Assembly (NCBI GenBank): GCA_964458795.1
Contig: CAYWJW010000007.1
Span: 1 to 42,197, forward strand
Direction: 5' to 3'
Source: JAJTHY01 sp964458795
Lineage (GTDB): Bacteria > Pseudomonadota > Alphaproteobacteria > Rickettsiales > Midichloriaceae
Length of the DNA stretch: 42,197 bases
The position numbers were made by a program, and so were the translations under genes. The stretch's first letter is position 1. Every line of letters starts with the position of its first letter. Below are positions 25,021 through 34,389 of the stretch, piece by piece. The notes under the pieces are model-generated. The model was not told where the DNA came from and made no database searches. It was given only the letters and a program-made list of their open reading frames with translations.

Positions 25021-27322
25021 GAGCTGTATCCAAAATTGCCATATCAGATTCCATACCAGTTAGATTAAGCAATAACATTTTATAAATATCATCTTGCTTA
25101 ACCAAGAAGCTTCTTCTAGAAGCTGAATAACTTTTTACTTTATGTAATTCATCATCTGTTAACCTATAGCAGCGTCTAAAGTATTTATCTGCATTTTTAT
25201 CACTCAGAAATATCTTGGTTCCCATCATATCGATCATTGCCTGATAATCCGAATCTTTTTCAAACTCATCCTGATGCACGCAGTTTGCAACCATAATTCC
25301 ATTTTTAGTATCAAGTACTCTTAACCATTCACTTAATACTTGCTTCAAATGCGTGATGCTATAGAGCGCATCAAACTTACTTATATATATTATGGTAGGC
25401 CCCTTATTCCCAATACTATTAAGTACATATTCCAGGAATACACCCATATAAGCTTTGAAGACTCCTTGATCTTTCATAAGCTCTGACAAATCTATACCAA
25501 CGATCTTCGAGGTTGATTTAAATAAATCAAATTTCTGCTCCTCTTCGCTGAAATATGCCAAAAACTTATTTTCATTTTTGAAAAAGTCCTGAGCACTTTC
25601 ATTTAACGAACTGTCATTCAAATTGGCAAGAAGTGAATTCAACACATCTACCTTATTAGGCAAATCAATATTCTCGTAAAGCTTCAGAGCTACTGCATCA
25701 AAAACTTCTTCATAGCTTTGTATTGAACGCGCCTTAGGGAAAATAGCATCAATCAACCAATCCTTAAATAAACTTGGCTTTCGCTTAAACGACTGTAACA
25801 TGAAAGGATTAAGCTTAAGTTTCTTTACATCCTCACCACTCAAATAAGTGCCACCCAAGGTTTCTATAAAATTTTTACTGTTACCTTCTAAATCTATATA
25901 AAGCACAGTTGGTTCAACTTTAAGTGCCTGCGTTAACAAAAATCTAGATATGACAGTTTTGCCGCTCCCTGAGGGACCAACCAAAAGGGTGTGTCCTAAG
26001 CCATTTTTATTATGAAAGTTAAAATAAAAAGCCGTTCCTTTATCAGTTCTTACTAGAGAAATTGGTGCTCCCCACTTAGAGCCTTGATAGTTTCCTACTT
26101 CTCTATCAAATATCGTGCAATATGCTCCAATGCGCTTTGTATCTAAATAGCTAAAGCGACCATGAGTTAAAAAGCGCATATTTCCTGGCAGTTGCCCCCA
26201 GAATAATGCAGCCATATTAAAGTCTTCACGAATACATGATATACCTAATTTGTGCAGTACTTTTGACGCCTGCTTCATTCTATCTTCAAAGAATTTTATT
26301 TCATCACTGAAGATAGTAATAGTGGTCTGTTGTTTGCAATAGCTAAAGTCTCCATCATCCTCAGCAGTCATAAATCGCTTTATGCCGGTGACTCTATTAA
26401 TGTATTCACCTTTCGATAAATATGCAATTTCCGCAAGTGGCGCATATTCATGTATAGCGATTTTTGGAGGTACAAATATAATGGTCTGCGTTAACACATA
26501 CTGAAAACCAAGTTGCAGCAGTTGATCTAATATTTCTGGCGAGATCTCATAGTAATCCTTAATAGAAAACACTGCGGCATAACGCTTGTCTCCGTTGTTT
26601 TCTAGGTCTATGTCTATAGAATTAAAATTAAACTTAATTGTTTCTCCAGCAAGAACTGTAGATATATCTTGCGTGGCCAGAAATACCTTGCGCTGATCAA
26701 GATGAAGCAGATGATAATAAAACATCATCTGCTCGGAAATAACACCCTCTTTAGTCTCTATAAGGCCCAATCGCCTTGCTCCTTGCTTTGCAAGCTTATT
26801 CAAAAGCTGCGCAGTTATGGCTTCCAGTTTTTTATGAGATTCCTCTAAATACTTTAACTGCTCTTTTTTTATCCAAGGATACACTAAAGACTTTAGTAGG
26901 CTACCCAAATTAACAATACTATGCGATGACCCCTGGTACAGCAAAGTTATGTATACAGTGTTGACCAATTGTTTATCAAAGTTATTTTTCGCACACCAAT
27001 CAGCATTTAGTTTACGAGCAAATTCATTTTTAAATGACGCTCTAGGCATTACATTTTTGCGACTACGTACTGTATGCAAGTAAATTGCCACCTTATAATC
27101 TTTAACAGTTTCAGAAATAGCCTTGCTAATCTCATCTCGAAGCACCGTTGTATAACTAGATAAATCTACTGACTCGCCCGTTATTTCAATAGTTTGCACT
27201 AGCTCACCATCTTTGGTAAGCACCGTGTGCGAATCATAGTGACAAACTGCGGGAATACTATCAGCCACCTCTAGGTTGACCGGTACGTTTGGAAGATCTG
27301 AAAGTGTAGCTTTATCTAGCAC
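25010..27322 (-). CDS. virB4: VirB4-like type IV secretion ATPase with non-canonical Walker B
   Basis: VirB4 proteins are the inner-membrane-associated ATPases of type IV secretion. At 770 residues it has family length. The N-terminal half matches VirB4 in layout (CHYDSHTVLTKDGELVQTIEI near residue 30; LPGNMRFLTHGRFSYLDTKRI near 390). Walker A is intact at 449-456 (GPSGSGKT). At the Walker B position the protein reads IIYISKFDAL instead of the expected hydrophobic-DE, so the catalytic glutamate appears lost. Rickettsiales carry two VirB4 copies, one divergent; this looks like the divergent one (rvhB4-II type). The start is GTG with no clear ribosome site. Confidence 0.88.
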   Translation of the reverse strand: MLDKATLSDLPNVPVNLEVADSIPAVCHYDSHTVLTKDGELVQTIEITGESVDLSSYTTVLRDEISKAISETVKDYKVAIYLHTVRSRKNVMPRASFKNEFARKLNADWCAKNNFDKQLVNTVYITLLYQGSSHSIVNLGSLLKSLVYPWIKKEQLKYLEESHKKLEAITAQLLNKLAKQGARRLGLIETKEGVISEQMMFYYHLLHLDQRKVFLATQDISTVLAGETIKFNFNSIDIDLENNGDKRYAAVFSIKDYYEISPEILDQLLQLGFQYVLTQTIIFVPPKIAIHEYAPLAEIAYLSKGEYINRVTGIKRFMTAEDDGDFSYCKQQTTITIFSDEIKFFEDRMKQASKVLHKLGISCIREDFNMAALFWGQLPGNMRFLTHGRFSYLDTKRIGAYCTIFDREVGNYQGSKWGAPISLVRTDKGTAFYFNFHNKNGLGHTLLVGPSGSGKTVISRFLLTQALKVEPTVLYIDLEGNSKNFIETLGGTYLSGEDVKKLKLNPFMLQSFKRKPSLFKDWLIDAIFPKARSIQSYEEVFDAVALKLYENIDLPNKVDVLNSLLANLNDSSLNESAQDFFKNENKFLAYFSEEEQKFDLFKSTSKIVGIDLSELMKDQGVFKAYMGVFLEYVLNSIGNKGPTIIYISKFDALYSITHLKQVLSEWLRVLDTKNGIMVANCVHQDEFEKDSDYQAMIDMMGTKIFLSDKNADKYFRRCYRLTDDELHKVKSYSASRRSFLVKQDDIYKMLLLNLTGMESDMAILDTAHAK

Positions 27323-27440
27323 AGAAAAATAATAAGTTGATTTCTAAGTTTAGATTAGAAACCATCTTGAGTTTGGTCAATGAAAAACTGCTATATCCGT
27401 TAAACCTAAAATCTTAAGGATGACAATTGTCTTGGTTCTC

Positions 27441-27503
27441 TGCACACTTCTCTTATCTTACATTTAACAGTATACCCTGCCAATTTAGCCAATGGAAGTC
27501 CCA
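27441..27503 (-). promoter_or_regulatory. Conserved TTCCAT/TATACT element, copy B (extended form)
   Basis: On the minus strand it runs TGGGACTTCCATTGG, with TTCCAT at 27492-27497, 17 bases, TATACT at 27469-27474, then TAAATGTAAGAT-AGAGAAGTGTGCA to 27441. It begins 13 bases behind the orphan at 27517 and points at the VirB4-like gene, with a predicted leader of about 140 bases. The rest of the gap to 27322 shows nothing I can name. Confidence 0.6.
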
Positions 27504-27516
27504 GAGCAAAATATTT

Positions 27517-28422
27517 TTATATCTCATATAGACAACTTATTTGATCTGCTTGCAAATCGTCCGCATGCAGAATTCTATTCACCGTCTTATTATAATCTTG
27601 TAATGTCTTGAGATTTGATGGCCTCATCGGCACATTAGTTGCTGCAAATTCCTTTTGCAATTTAGTTGCCTCGGTAAGATACGCTTTATTTTCTTCTTTG
27701 GGTAACTCTTTTATAAAATCATCCAGCGCTTTGCTCAATACTTTAATGTTCTCTTGTAATACTTCATTAAGTTTAGAAACTTCTGTGTCGATATTCCGTA
27801 ATTCATTTTCCTTGTCACTAACGGTGCTTGAAGAGTTATATAGGCCAACACCAATTGCAACAATGCCGGGGGCTAATCCAATTAGCCACCTCTTAGTTGC
27901 AGTATCGGTTGCAGTTATCATCTTGTACATAGAAAGACAGCTTATAACGACACCCACTACTGCGCTCACAATCCCAAATACAAATTGATTCATTTGAGAT
28001 TTGTGAAATTCTTCTCTTTTTACAGTAACAAAATGGATAATGCGGTCAAAGGTCTCATTGATCTCATTATTAAGATCTTGAACACCCCTTACAACCACAT
28101 TCCTCTTTGCATCTAATTTTACAGTGAATGCACGATCATCTAAGATTCCCGTCTTTTTAGCGTCGTCCACACAATCTGCATAAATCTCAAGAGTGCCAAG
28201 GCCCATTTCTTTAAGTAAGTCATCAACTTGCGCAAGTATGGAGGCTTTGAAGCTATTTCTAATCTCATCTAGTGTGGTCGTCAATACTACATATCCCGGC
28301 ATTGGCTTTGCAAGTACATTATCCTTCGTATAAGGACCTAAAAGACTATTCTGGCAATCTTTTACAGCGCACCTTATTGTATTCAAGCTGCGATTAACTT
28401 GCTCTTTTGTTAATTCTCTCAT
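27517..28422 (-). CDS. Orphan membrane protein with helical hairpin and coiled coils, 301 aa
   Basis: I do not recognise the family. Residues 1-140 are helical and polar. Two transmembrane helices lie near 148-172 (FVFGIVSAVVGVVISCLSMY) and 180-197 (WLIGLAPGIVAIGVGLY). A long coiled-coil-like stretch follows (KENELRNIDTEVSKLNEVLQ). I chose the ATG at 28422 (MRELTKEQ), which has AAGGTG just upstream, over a TTG fifteen codons earlier. It is followed by a conserved TTCCAT/TATACT element and then the VirB4-like gene. The two-helix plan resembles proteins inserted in host vacuole membranes, but there is no sequence evidence for that. Confidence 0.75.
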   Translation of the reverse strand: MRELTKEQVNRSLNTIRCAVKDCQNSLLGPYTKDNVLAKPMPGYVVLTTTLDEIRNSFKASILAQVDDLLKEMGLGTLEIYADCVDDAKKTGILDDRAFTVKLDAKRNVVVRGVQDLNNEINETFDRIIHFVTVKREEFHKSQMNQFVFGIVSAVVGVVISCLSMYKMITATDTATKRWLIGLAPGIVAIGVGLYNSSSTVSDKENELRNIDTEVSKLNEVLQENIKVLSKALDDFIKELPKEENKAYLTEATKLQKEFAATNVPMRPSNLKTLQDYNKTVNRILHADDLQADQISCLYEI

Positions 28423-28480
28423 TATACACCTTAGATTCGCGTTATAGTTATACGCATTATAAGCCAATTTTGCCAGAAAA

Positions 28481-29389
28481 TCAATCTATGTATCCTGGCA
28501 CTACTGTCTCCATAGAGGTAGGTTTGATACCTAATTCAGCAAAACCATTTTCGCTGGCTAAGATATTATCAGACCTAAGTAACTTTACTTGATCGACCGT
28601 AAGTGGAGGTCTAGGAAGCAGACTAAAAGCTGTAGCCATAATATTTGCTAGCCAAATCGGGATAGGTAAAAGTAAGCGTTTTCGATGAGTGGTCTTTAAA
28701 ATGAACTCTTCTATCTCACGCAGACTATAGACTTTTGGCCCCCCAAGCTCAAGTACTTTACCATCTTTATCGTCAATACAGGCGAGTACCGCCCTTGCTA
28801 CATCATCCACATACACGGGTTGGAGCTTTGTAGCACCTCCACCTATCAGAGGCAAGAAAGGTGAGATCTTTGCAATATTGTTAGACATGTTAAAGAAATT
28901 ATCTTCAGGACCAAACATTGCAGAAGGGCGTAAAATAGTTGCTTTTGGAAAGTTAGATAGCACCCCTTTTTCCCCAGCTAATTTACTAGTTGCATAATTG
29001 GATCTCTTGTTTTTATCAACACCAAGTGCAGATATGTGAACAAGTTTCTTTATGCCATGTTTCTTGCAAAGCTCGGCAACTTTACTTGGTAAGTTATGGT
29101 GAATTGTATTGAAATTCTGTTTACCACTAGGAAATAATATTCCAACTAAATTTATAACATAGTTGGACTTGCTTATATGTTTTTCCAAATTTTTAAAATC
29201 CGTTGCGTCACAATCAATAACTACTACCTGCCCTACACTTCCTGCCACCCTCAATTGCGCGGCCTTGAGTGAGGCATTGCGAGATATAACTTGAATTCTA
29301 ACCCCAAGTTTGGCTAATCTTCGCACCACATATATACCTAGAAAACCGGATCCGCCTATAACAGTTACAATGGAATTTTTTTGTGCCAT
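28481..29389 (-). CDS. NDUFA9-like NAD(P)-binding protein (atypical short-chain reductase)
   Basis: An extended short-chain dehydrogenase fold. The Rossmann motif is VTVIGGSGFLGIYVVRRLAKLG at the very N-terminus, NYVINLVGILF lies near residue 80, and HISALGVDKNKRSNYATSKLAGE near 115-137 carries a YxTSK variant. This pattern is the NDUFA9/complex I-associated branch, widespread in alphaproteobacteria and mitochondria. It likely binds NADPH and stabilises complex I or acts in quinone or lipid metabolism. The start at 29389 (MAQKNSIV) was chosen because GAGGAAAA lies directly upstream; the open frame continues 34 codons further without support. It is divergent from sodB. Confidence 0.88.
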   Translation of the reverse strand: MAQKNSIVTVIGGSGFLGIYVVRRLAKLGVRIQVISRNASLKAAQLRVAGSVGQVVVIDCDATDFKNLEKHISKSNYVINLVGILFPSGKQNFNTIHHNLPSKVAELCKKHGIKKLVHISALGVDKNKRSNYATSKLAGEKGVLSNFPKATILRPSAMFGPEDNFFNMSNNIAKISPFLPLIGGGATKLQPVYVDDVARAVLACIDDKDGKVLELGGPKVYSLREIEEFILKTTHRKRLLLPIPIWLANIMATAFSLLPRPPLTVDQVKLLRSDNILASENGFAELGIKPTSMETVVPGYID

Positions 29390-29524
29390 ATAATTTTCCT
29401 CAGTGCTTGTAGTTTTTTTATTATTTAAGCCTTGCAAAATACCGCATTGGTATTTAAAGATAGTACTAAGACTTTTTAAGTATAAGTGCAAAAGTAAATT
29501 ATTTATCTAGGAGATTCAAGCTTT

Positions 29525-30154
29525 ATGAAGCTAAACCCATTATCAAGTCAGGAAAAATTTCCATTTGAACTGCCAAAATTGCCATATGCAGTAAGTGCTC
29601 TTGCTCCGCATATATCGGAAAATACCTTTAATTATCATTATGGTAAACACCATCAGGCCTATGTTACCAACTTAAATAATTTTGTTAAGGGTGCTGAGCT
29701 CGAGAATAAAACTCTAGAAGAGTTGATCTTGCAATCGGCAGGAGACGCAAGCAAAGTTGGTATATTCAATAATGCCGCACAGGTTTGGAACCATACATTT
29801 TTCTGGCATTGCATGAAACCCGGGGGCGGGGGTGCACCTAAGGGTAAGTTACTTGATATGATAAACAGTACCTTTGGTAGTTTAGATGCTTTTAAAGAGC
29901 AGTTTAAACAAGCTGCCATAACTCAATTTGGAAGTGGGTGGGCATGGCTTGTTCTCGAAGAGGGCAAGTTGAAGATTACCAAAACTCCTAATGCAGATTT
30001 ACCAATGGTCCATGGACAAAGAGCAATTCTTACAATAGATGTTTGGGAACATGCATATTATTTGGATTATCAAAACAGAAGACCTGATTATATCACGATC
30101 TTTTTAGATCATCTGATTAATTGGGACTTTGCAGACAAAAATCTAAATATGTAG
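29525..30154 (+). CDS. sodB: Superoxide dismutase (Fe type)
   Basis: Converts superoxide to oxygen and peroxide. The metal ligands are visible as H in HISENTFNYHYGKHH (N-terminal), H in QVWNHTFFWHCM, and D and H in DVWEHAYYLDYQNRRPDY. The AAQVWNHTFFWHCMKPGGGG segment favours the iron form. At 209 residues it is slightly longer than usual because of an N-terminal extension. AGGAG lies upstream of the ATG. virB8 starts 21 bases after the stop, so it probably heads the secretion operon. In Anaplasma and Ehrlichia sodB is likewise linked to vir genes, but to virB3-virB4-virB6. Confidence 0.97.
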   Translation: MKLNPLSSQEKFPFELPKLPYAVSALAPHISENTFNYHYGKHHQAYVTNLNNFVKGAELENKTLEELILQSAGDASKVGIFNNAAQVWNHTFFWHCMKPGGGGAPKGKLLDMINSTFGSLDAFKEQFKQAAITQFGSGWAWLVLEEGKLKITKTPNADLPMVHGQRAILTIDVWEHAYYLDYQNRRPDYITIFLDHLINWDFADKNLNM

Positions 30155-30175
30155 TGGAAGACTTAGGGAGTCGAT

Positions 30176-30889
30176 ATGACGCTAATCGATAAATACAAGA
30201 ATATTATGTCGAGGACTTCTGTCCCCGCTAAAAGCCCTACCTTGAATCCTGATGGGCAGATAAGCAAAAATTGGTATAATGACCGATATGAATGGATGTT
30301 GGTACAGAGAAATCTACTATTTGTTATCTTGGTAGTATCAGTTGTAGTAATTGTGTTTTTAAACTTTAGTATAAGCTATATAAAAAGCACTAAATCAATT
30401 GAACCATTTGTTATTGAGATTGAGCCAAAAACAGGAGTGCCAACGGTAGTTGAGCCTTTAAGTGTTATCGCATATAGCAGTAACGAAGTTATCAATAGAT
30501 ATTTTATATGGCACTTTATAAAATTGCGCGAAGAATATAACTACATAACCTTCCCAAGGACGATGAGTGAAATAAGGTTATTTTCCAGCGACATAGTTTA
30601 TGGGCAATATCGTAGAGCTGTTGACCAAAACAACCCTCAAAGCCCATATAATTTATATGGTCAAGGTAGTGTCAGAACTGTTGAGATGAAATCATTTATA
30701 ATGCAGGAAGCTAACACAGCTCAGGTTAGAATTCGCATGCTGGTTGAAGGTGCACAACAAGCGACAATGGATAAGATTATTCTTTTGAGCTTTGATTATA
30801 ATGATTTAGAAATGTCTGATGAAAAACGCTTGATAAATCCACTTGGGTTTACCGTTACATCATATAGAATTGATGATGAGAGGTTATAG
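30176..30889 (+). CDS. virB8: Type IV secretion protein VirB8
   Basis: VirB8 is a bitopic inner-membrane protein that nucleates assembly of the secretion channel. The protein has 237 residues, a cytosolic start, a transmembrane helix near 45-65 (LLFVILVVSVVVIVFLNFSISYI) and a periplasmic NTF2-like domain with the typical FVIEIEPKTGVPTVVEPL opening and a C-terminal NPLGFTVTSYRID. AGGGAG precedes the ATG. It follows sodB by 21 bases, and its stop shares a base with the GTG start of virB9. Confidence 0.94.
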   Translation: MTLIDKYKNIMSRTSVPAKSPTLNPDGQISKNWYNDRYEWMLVQRNLLFVILVVSVVVIVFLNFSISYIKSTKSIEPFVIEIEPKTGVPTVVEPLSVIAYSSNEVINRYFIWHFIKLREEYNYITFPRTMSEIRLFSSDIVYGQYRRAVDQNNPQSPYNLYGQGSVRTVEMKSFIMQEANTAQVRIRMLVEGAQQATMDKIILLSFDYNDLEMSDEKRLINPLGFTVTSYRIDDERL

Positions 30890-31662
30890 TGCTAACTAGT
30901 GTGCTAAAGGTAATTGTATTAAGTTTTGTGATGTTGAGCGTTGCCATGTCCAATGCTCTTGCAGCACCAAATGGAGTTAAAGGGAGACCTATAGCCTTAG
31001 ATAGCCGCATTAAAACATATATATATAGTGAGAATGAAGTTTTTCGTTTGGTAGTACACTATGGATATCAAACCAGCATAGAATTTGCGGATGGCGAAGA
31101 GATTCAAACTATATCCGTTGGCTATAGTTATGCATGGCAAATTACGCCAGTTGGGAGGCGTTTATTCATCAAGCCACTCGAAGATAATATTGCAACAAAT
31201 ATGACCATTCTTACTAATCGCAGATCATATCAGTTTGATATTGAATCTAGACCACTAACATATGCAGTAGATGAAGAATTAGTTTATGTAGTTCGCTTTT
31301 TCTTCCCGGATAGCGATTTTGATGCTACCAGACCTCAAATAGCTGCGATTGAAGTTGATCCTATACCTGTTGTAAAGCCTTTCAACTTCTGCTACACGCT
31401 AACTGGACCAGACAAAGTTGCACCGGTAAAGATATTTGATGATGGTATTAATACATTCTTCAAACTTCCAGACTGCAATGAAGTACCTAAGTTTGATCTT
31501 ATTGAAAATGGAGTGGCCATTCCTCAAACGCCAAGAAGGAAGGGTGAGTACATAATTTTGAACTCAGTTGCGCATCACTATAGATTGACATTTAAAGGCA
31601 ATCAGGTTGTTGATGTGTTTAATGAAAAAATAGTTTCCGGTGACCATTGTGATGAAAGATGA
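30889..31662 (+). CDS. virB9: Type IV secretion protein VirB9
   Basis: The outer-membrane-side subunit of the VirB7/B9/B10 core complex. It has 257 residues with a signal peptide (VIVLSFVMLSVAMSNALAA). The N-terminal domain shows the VirB9 signature (DSRIKTYIYSENEVFRLVVHYGYQTSIEF) and the C-terminal domain reads KIFDDGINTFFKLPDCNEVPKFDL, then RRKGEYIILNSVAHHYRL. The start is GTG at 30889 or a second GTG at 30901, which still leaves a full signal peptide. Its end overlaps virB10. Confidence 0.95.
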   Translation: MLTSVLKVIVLSFVMLSVAMSNALAAPNGVKGRPIALDSRIKTYIYSENEVFRLVVHYGYQTSIEFADGEEIQTISVGYSYAWQITPVGRRLFIKPLEDNIATNMTILTNRRSYQFDIESRPLTYAVDEELVYVVRFFFPDSDFDATRPQIAAIEVDPIPVVKPFNFCYTLTGPDKVAPVKIFDDGINTFFKLPDCNEVPKFDLIENGVAIPQTPRRKGEYIILNSVAHHYRLTFKGNQVVDVFNEKIVSGDHCDER

Positions 31663-33391
31663 TGCTTCAAAAAATCAGGAAGTTAATAACCCTGAAAACC
31701 AAGAAATTACCACTCCTGAGAGTCCGGAGACTACCAGCTCTGATACTCAAGAAGCTCCACTTACTGCAAATACTTCTCCGGATATAGGTGCTGGCCCGGA
31801 TCATGAAGATAAGGGCTCTCAAGATCAGGAATCTACCATTCCAGAAAGTCAAGAAACTAGCACTACTGTCATTCAAGAACCAGTTGAAGATAGTTTTTAC
31901 CCAGCTCCTAATACTCCTGATCAACCATCAGCAGCTGAGCAACCTAGCACTAATCAGGATTCTGGTGGTCTAAAAGCTATTCCACCAACTATTAATGCAA
32001 CCGATCAAGATGTAAGTACACCTAGTGATAATGGAGGCGCAGGCAATGGAGGGGGCAATGGTCCCACACAGTTTTCAGCAGTAGCTACCCCCGCAGGATC
32101 AAAAAAGTTCTTAATGCTTGGCATAGGCGCAGTAGTAGCGATCGGCTTTTACTTTGTTTTTGAAGAGATAAGATCTGGTAATAAAGTTGAGAAGACTCCA
32201 TCAGAACAAATTCAAGAACGTTCCAAGGCTGATGCAGAAAAGCTGATAAAAGGAACTACATCAGTATCTCCTGCAGATCAAGTGCAAGTAACACAAGCAC
32301 CAAAGCTTCCAGCAACGCCGCCAATACAAGCGCCTCAGCCACCTGAGCCACCGCCACCACCTGTACCAGCTGCACCACAAGCGCCTATTTTCCCACAAAC
32401 CCCAGGGCAACCTACTCTCCCAACCCCATTTGCTCCGGAATCTACTCCATCGCCTGAACTATTTGCAGCAGCTAAAGAAAACGATGATGCACGCTTGAAG
32501 GCTCTAGAGGCAAGACGCAAGGTGTCTATAATGGTTCTAGGTGGAGGAGGCAAAGGTGGTGAAGGAAGCGATGAAGAGAAAGATAAGGACAAAGATAAAG
32601 ACAAGGACAAAGATAAGGATAAATGTAAAGAAAAAAAGGATAAGGCAGGATTTTTAGGTTTTGGAGAAGGAGCTTTTGGAGAAACCTTACTTGCAAAAAC
32701 TAAAGCAAAGCAAGTTAAGGCTACTCTAATTGGTAGACTTGACAGCATGATAGCTGAAGGAAAAATTATTCATGCTATTCTAGAAAATGCGATAAATACT
32801 GATTTGCCTGGCCCACTGCGCGCAATTGTTACGAGAGATGTCTATGCGGAAAGCGGCAAAGGTGTCCTTATACCAAAAGGTTCTAGAGTCATAGGAACTT
32901 ATGAAACACAAGTTAAAGCCGGTCAAACTAGAGTTGCTGTTCTATGGAATAGGCTGATTCGTCCGGATGGTGTGGATGTGGCATTAGATGCCCCTGGTAC
33001 AGATGCGCTTGGAAGAGCTGGTATACAAGGTTTCTTGGATGATAAATTCTTTACCAAGCTAAGCAATGCATTACTTATTTCATTCGTAGTGCCTGTTATA
33101 GCTGACAAGATCTTCAAGGTTAAAGGGCAAAATGATCCTCAACAAACGGTAGTTAGCACGAATGCGTCAACTGGTATTACAACAACCGCTAAAACCACAA
33201 CCTTCAAACAAGAGCAGGTTCAGCAGAGTAATCAGCAGTTTAATGAGATCATGAGTAAGGCGATCCAAGAATCATTTGCTACTACACCAACTATTTATGT
33301 AGATCAAGGTGCTCAGATAAATATCTTCGTAAATAAAGATATCATATTCCCTCCTGACTCTATGTTAGGTGGCGCCAAATTAGTTAGGTAA
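31652..33391 (+). CDS. virB10: Type IV secretion protein VirB10 with long N-terminal disordered region
   Basis: VirB10 spans both membranes and carries the energy signal to the outer part of the channel. About 145 disordered, Glu/Ser/Thr/Pro-rich residues precede a transmembrane helix (FLMLGIGAVVAIGFYFVF). Then come a proline-rich linker (PPEPPPPPVPAAPQAP), a lysine/aspartate run, and the conserved TrbI/VirB10 domain from about residue 360 (KATLIGRLDSMIAEGKIIHAILE...SGKGVLIPKGSRVIGTYE) to the end (YVDQGAQINIFVNKDIIFP). I placed the start at the ATG at 31652; a GTG four codons earlier (31640) is also possible. The N-terminal extension is longer than in VirB10 of Agrobacterium. Confidence 0.95.
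   Translation: MKDDASKNQEVNNPENQEITTPESPETTSSDTQEAPLTANTSPDIGAGPDHEDKGSQDQESTIPESQETSTTVIQEPVEDSFYPAPNTPDQPSAAEQPSTNQDSGGLKAIPPTINATDQDVSTPSDNGGAGNGGGNGPTQFSAVATPAGSKKFLMLGIGAVVAIGFYFVFEEIRSGNKVEKTPSEQIQERSKADAEKLIKGTTSVSPADQVQVTQAPKLPATPPIQAPQPPEPPPPPVPAAPQAPIFPQTPGQPTLPTPFAPESTPSPELFAAAKENDDARLKALEARRKVSIMVLGGGGKGGEGSDEEKDKDKDKDKDKDKDKCKEKKDKAGFLGFGEGAFGETLLAKTKAKQVKATLIGRLDSMIAEGKIIHAILENAINTDLPGPLRAIVTRDVYAESGKGVLIPKGSRVIGTYETQVKAGQTRVAVLWNRLIRPDGVDVALDAPGTDALGRAGIQGFLDDKFFTKLSNALLISFVVPVIADKIFKVKGQNDPQQTVVSTNASTGITTTAKTTTFKQEQVQQSNQQFNEIMSKAIQESFATTPTIYVDQGAQINIFVNKDIIFPPDSMLGGAKLVR
32572..32645 (+). repeat. virB10: Lys-Asp low-complexity tract in virB10
   Basis: A run of alternating AAR and GAY codons encodes an EEKDKDKDKDKDKDK stretch with a lone cysteine after it, inserted before the conserved domain. 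The 6-base period makes it prone to replication slippage, so length differences between strains are likely. Confidence 0.8.
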
Positions 33392-33395
33392 TAAT

Positions 33396-34379
33396 ATGAG
33401 TTTAACTGCATTAGAAACGTATCTGGAACCTTTGAAAAAGGTGTTCGCTGAAGAAGGAGTCAGTGAGATTTCTATCAATCGTCCTTTTGAAGCATGGGTT
33501 GAAAACAAAGGTGATATAAGATACGAAAGCATGCCAGAATTGGATCTTGAGCATCTTAAAGGCCTTGCCCAGCTAGTTGCACAATCAACAGAGCAACGCA
33601 TTAGCGAAGAAACTCCGCTGTTATCTGCAACGCTACCTACAGGGTTTAGGATTCAGATAGTTATCCCACCTGCATGTGAACCTGGCACAGTTGGAATGTC
33701 CATTCGCAAACCATCCGCAATGAAGATGGATCTGGATGCCTATGAACAGTTAGGCGCCTTTGATAATACATCCGTGGAAGAGTTGAAAGACGATAATATA
33801 GGAAAACTTAACACCCTACTGAAAGAAGGTAAGATCAAAGAATTCCTGCGCATGGCCATCATTACCAAACAAAATATAATCGTAAGCGGTGGTACTTCCA
33901 CCGGTAAAACCACATTTACCAATGCTATGCTTAAGTCTATACCAAGCGAAGAACGTTTAATAACTGTGGAAGATGCTCGCGAAATTGAGCTTTCAAATCA
34001 TCCAAATCGCCTGCATTTATTAGCATCTAAAGGGGGACAAGGGCGCGCACAAGTTACTACGCAGAATTTAATAGAAGCATGTTTAAGGTTGCGCCCAGAT
34101 CGTATTATTGTAGGAGAGCTAAGAGGCGCTGAAGCTTTCAGCTTTCTTAGGGCAATCAATACCGGGCATCCAGGCTCCATTTCAACCCTCCATGCCGACA
34201 CTCCGATGATGGCTATCGAGCAATTGAAATTGATGGTAATGCAGGCAGGTCTAGGTATGCCACCAGCAGAGATTAAGGAATATATATTAAATGTTGTTGA
34301 TATTGTAGTTCAATTAAAGCGCGGTGCTAAGGGCAAGCGCTATATATCAGAAATATATTATCGCGATGCAAGGAAATAA
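33396..34379 (+). CDS. virB11: Type IV secretion ATPase VirB11
   Basis: A hexameric traffic ATPase at the cytosolic face of the channel. It has 327 residues, the normal size. The N-terminal domain opens ALETYLEPLKKVFAEEGVSEI. The ATPase domain has Walker A at 165-172 (GGTSTGKT), an Asp box (RLITVEDAREIEL), Walker B region RPDRIIVGELRGAEAFSFL and a His box (GHPGSISTLHAD). All catalytic motifs look intact. It follows virB10 by four bases and precedes virD4 by ten, with AAGGA ahead of the latter. Confidence 0.97.
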   Translation: MSLTALETYLEPLKKVFAEEGVSEISINRPFEAWVENKGDIRYESMPELDLEHLKGLAQLVAQSTEQRISEETPLLSATLPTGFRIQIVIPPACEPGTVGMSIRKPSAMKMDLDAYEQLGAFDNTSVEELKDDNIGKLNTLLKEGKIKEFLRMAIITKQNIIVSGGTSTGKTTFTNAMLKSIPSEERLITVEDAREIELSNHPNRLHLLASKGGQGRAQVTTQNLIEACLRLRPDRIIVGELRGAEAFSFLRAINTGHPGSISTLHADTPMMAIEQLKLMVMQAGLGMPPAEIKEYILNVVDIVVQLKRGAKGKRYISEIYYRDARK

Positions 34380-34389
34380 GGATTAAAAT

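Noticed and set aside
32335..32748. Minus-strand open frame of 137 codons rich in Ser/Leu
   Set aside because: It is the antisense shadow of the Pro-rich linker and Lys/Asp tract of virB10.
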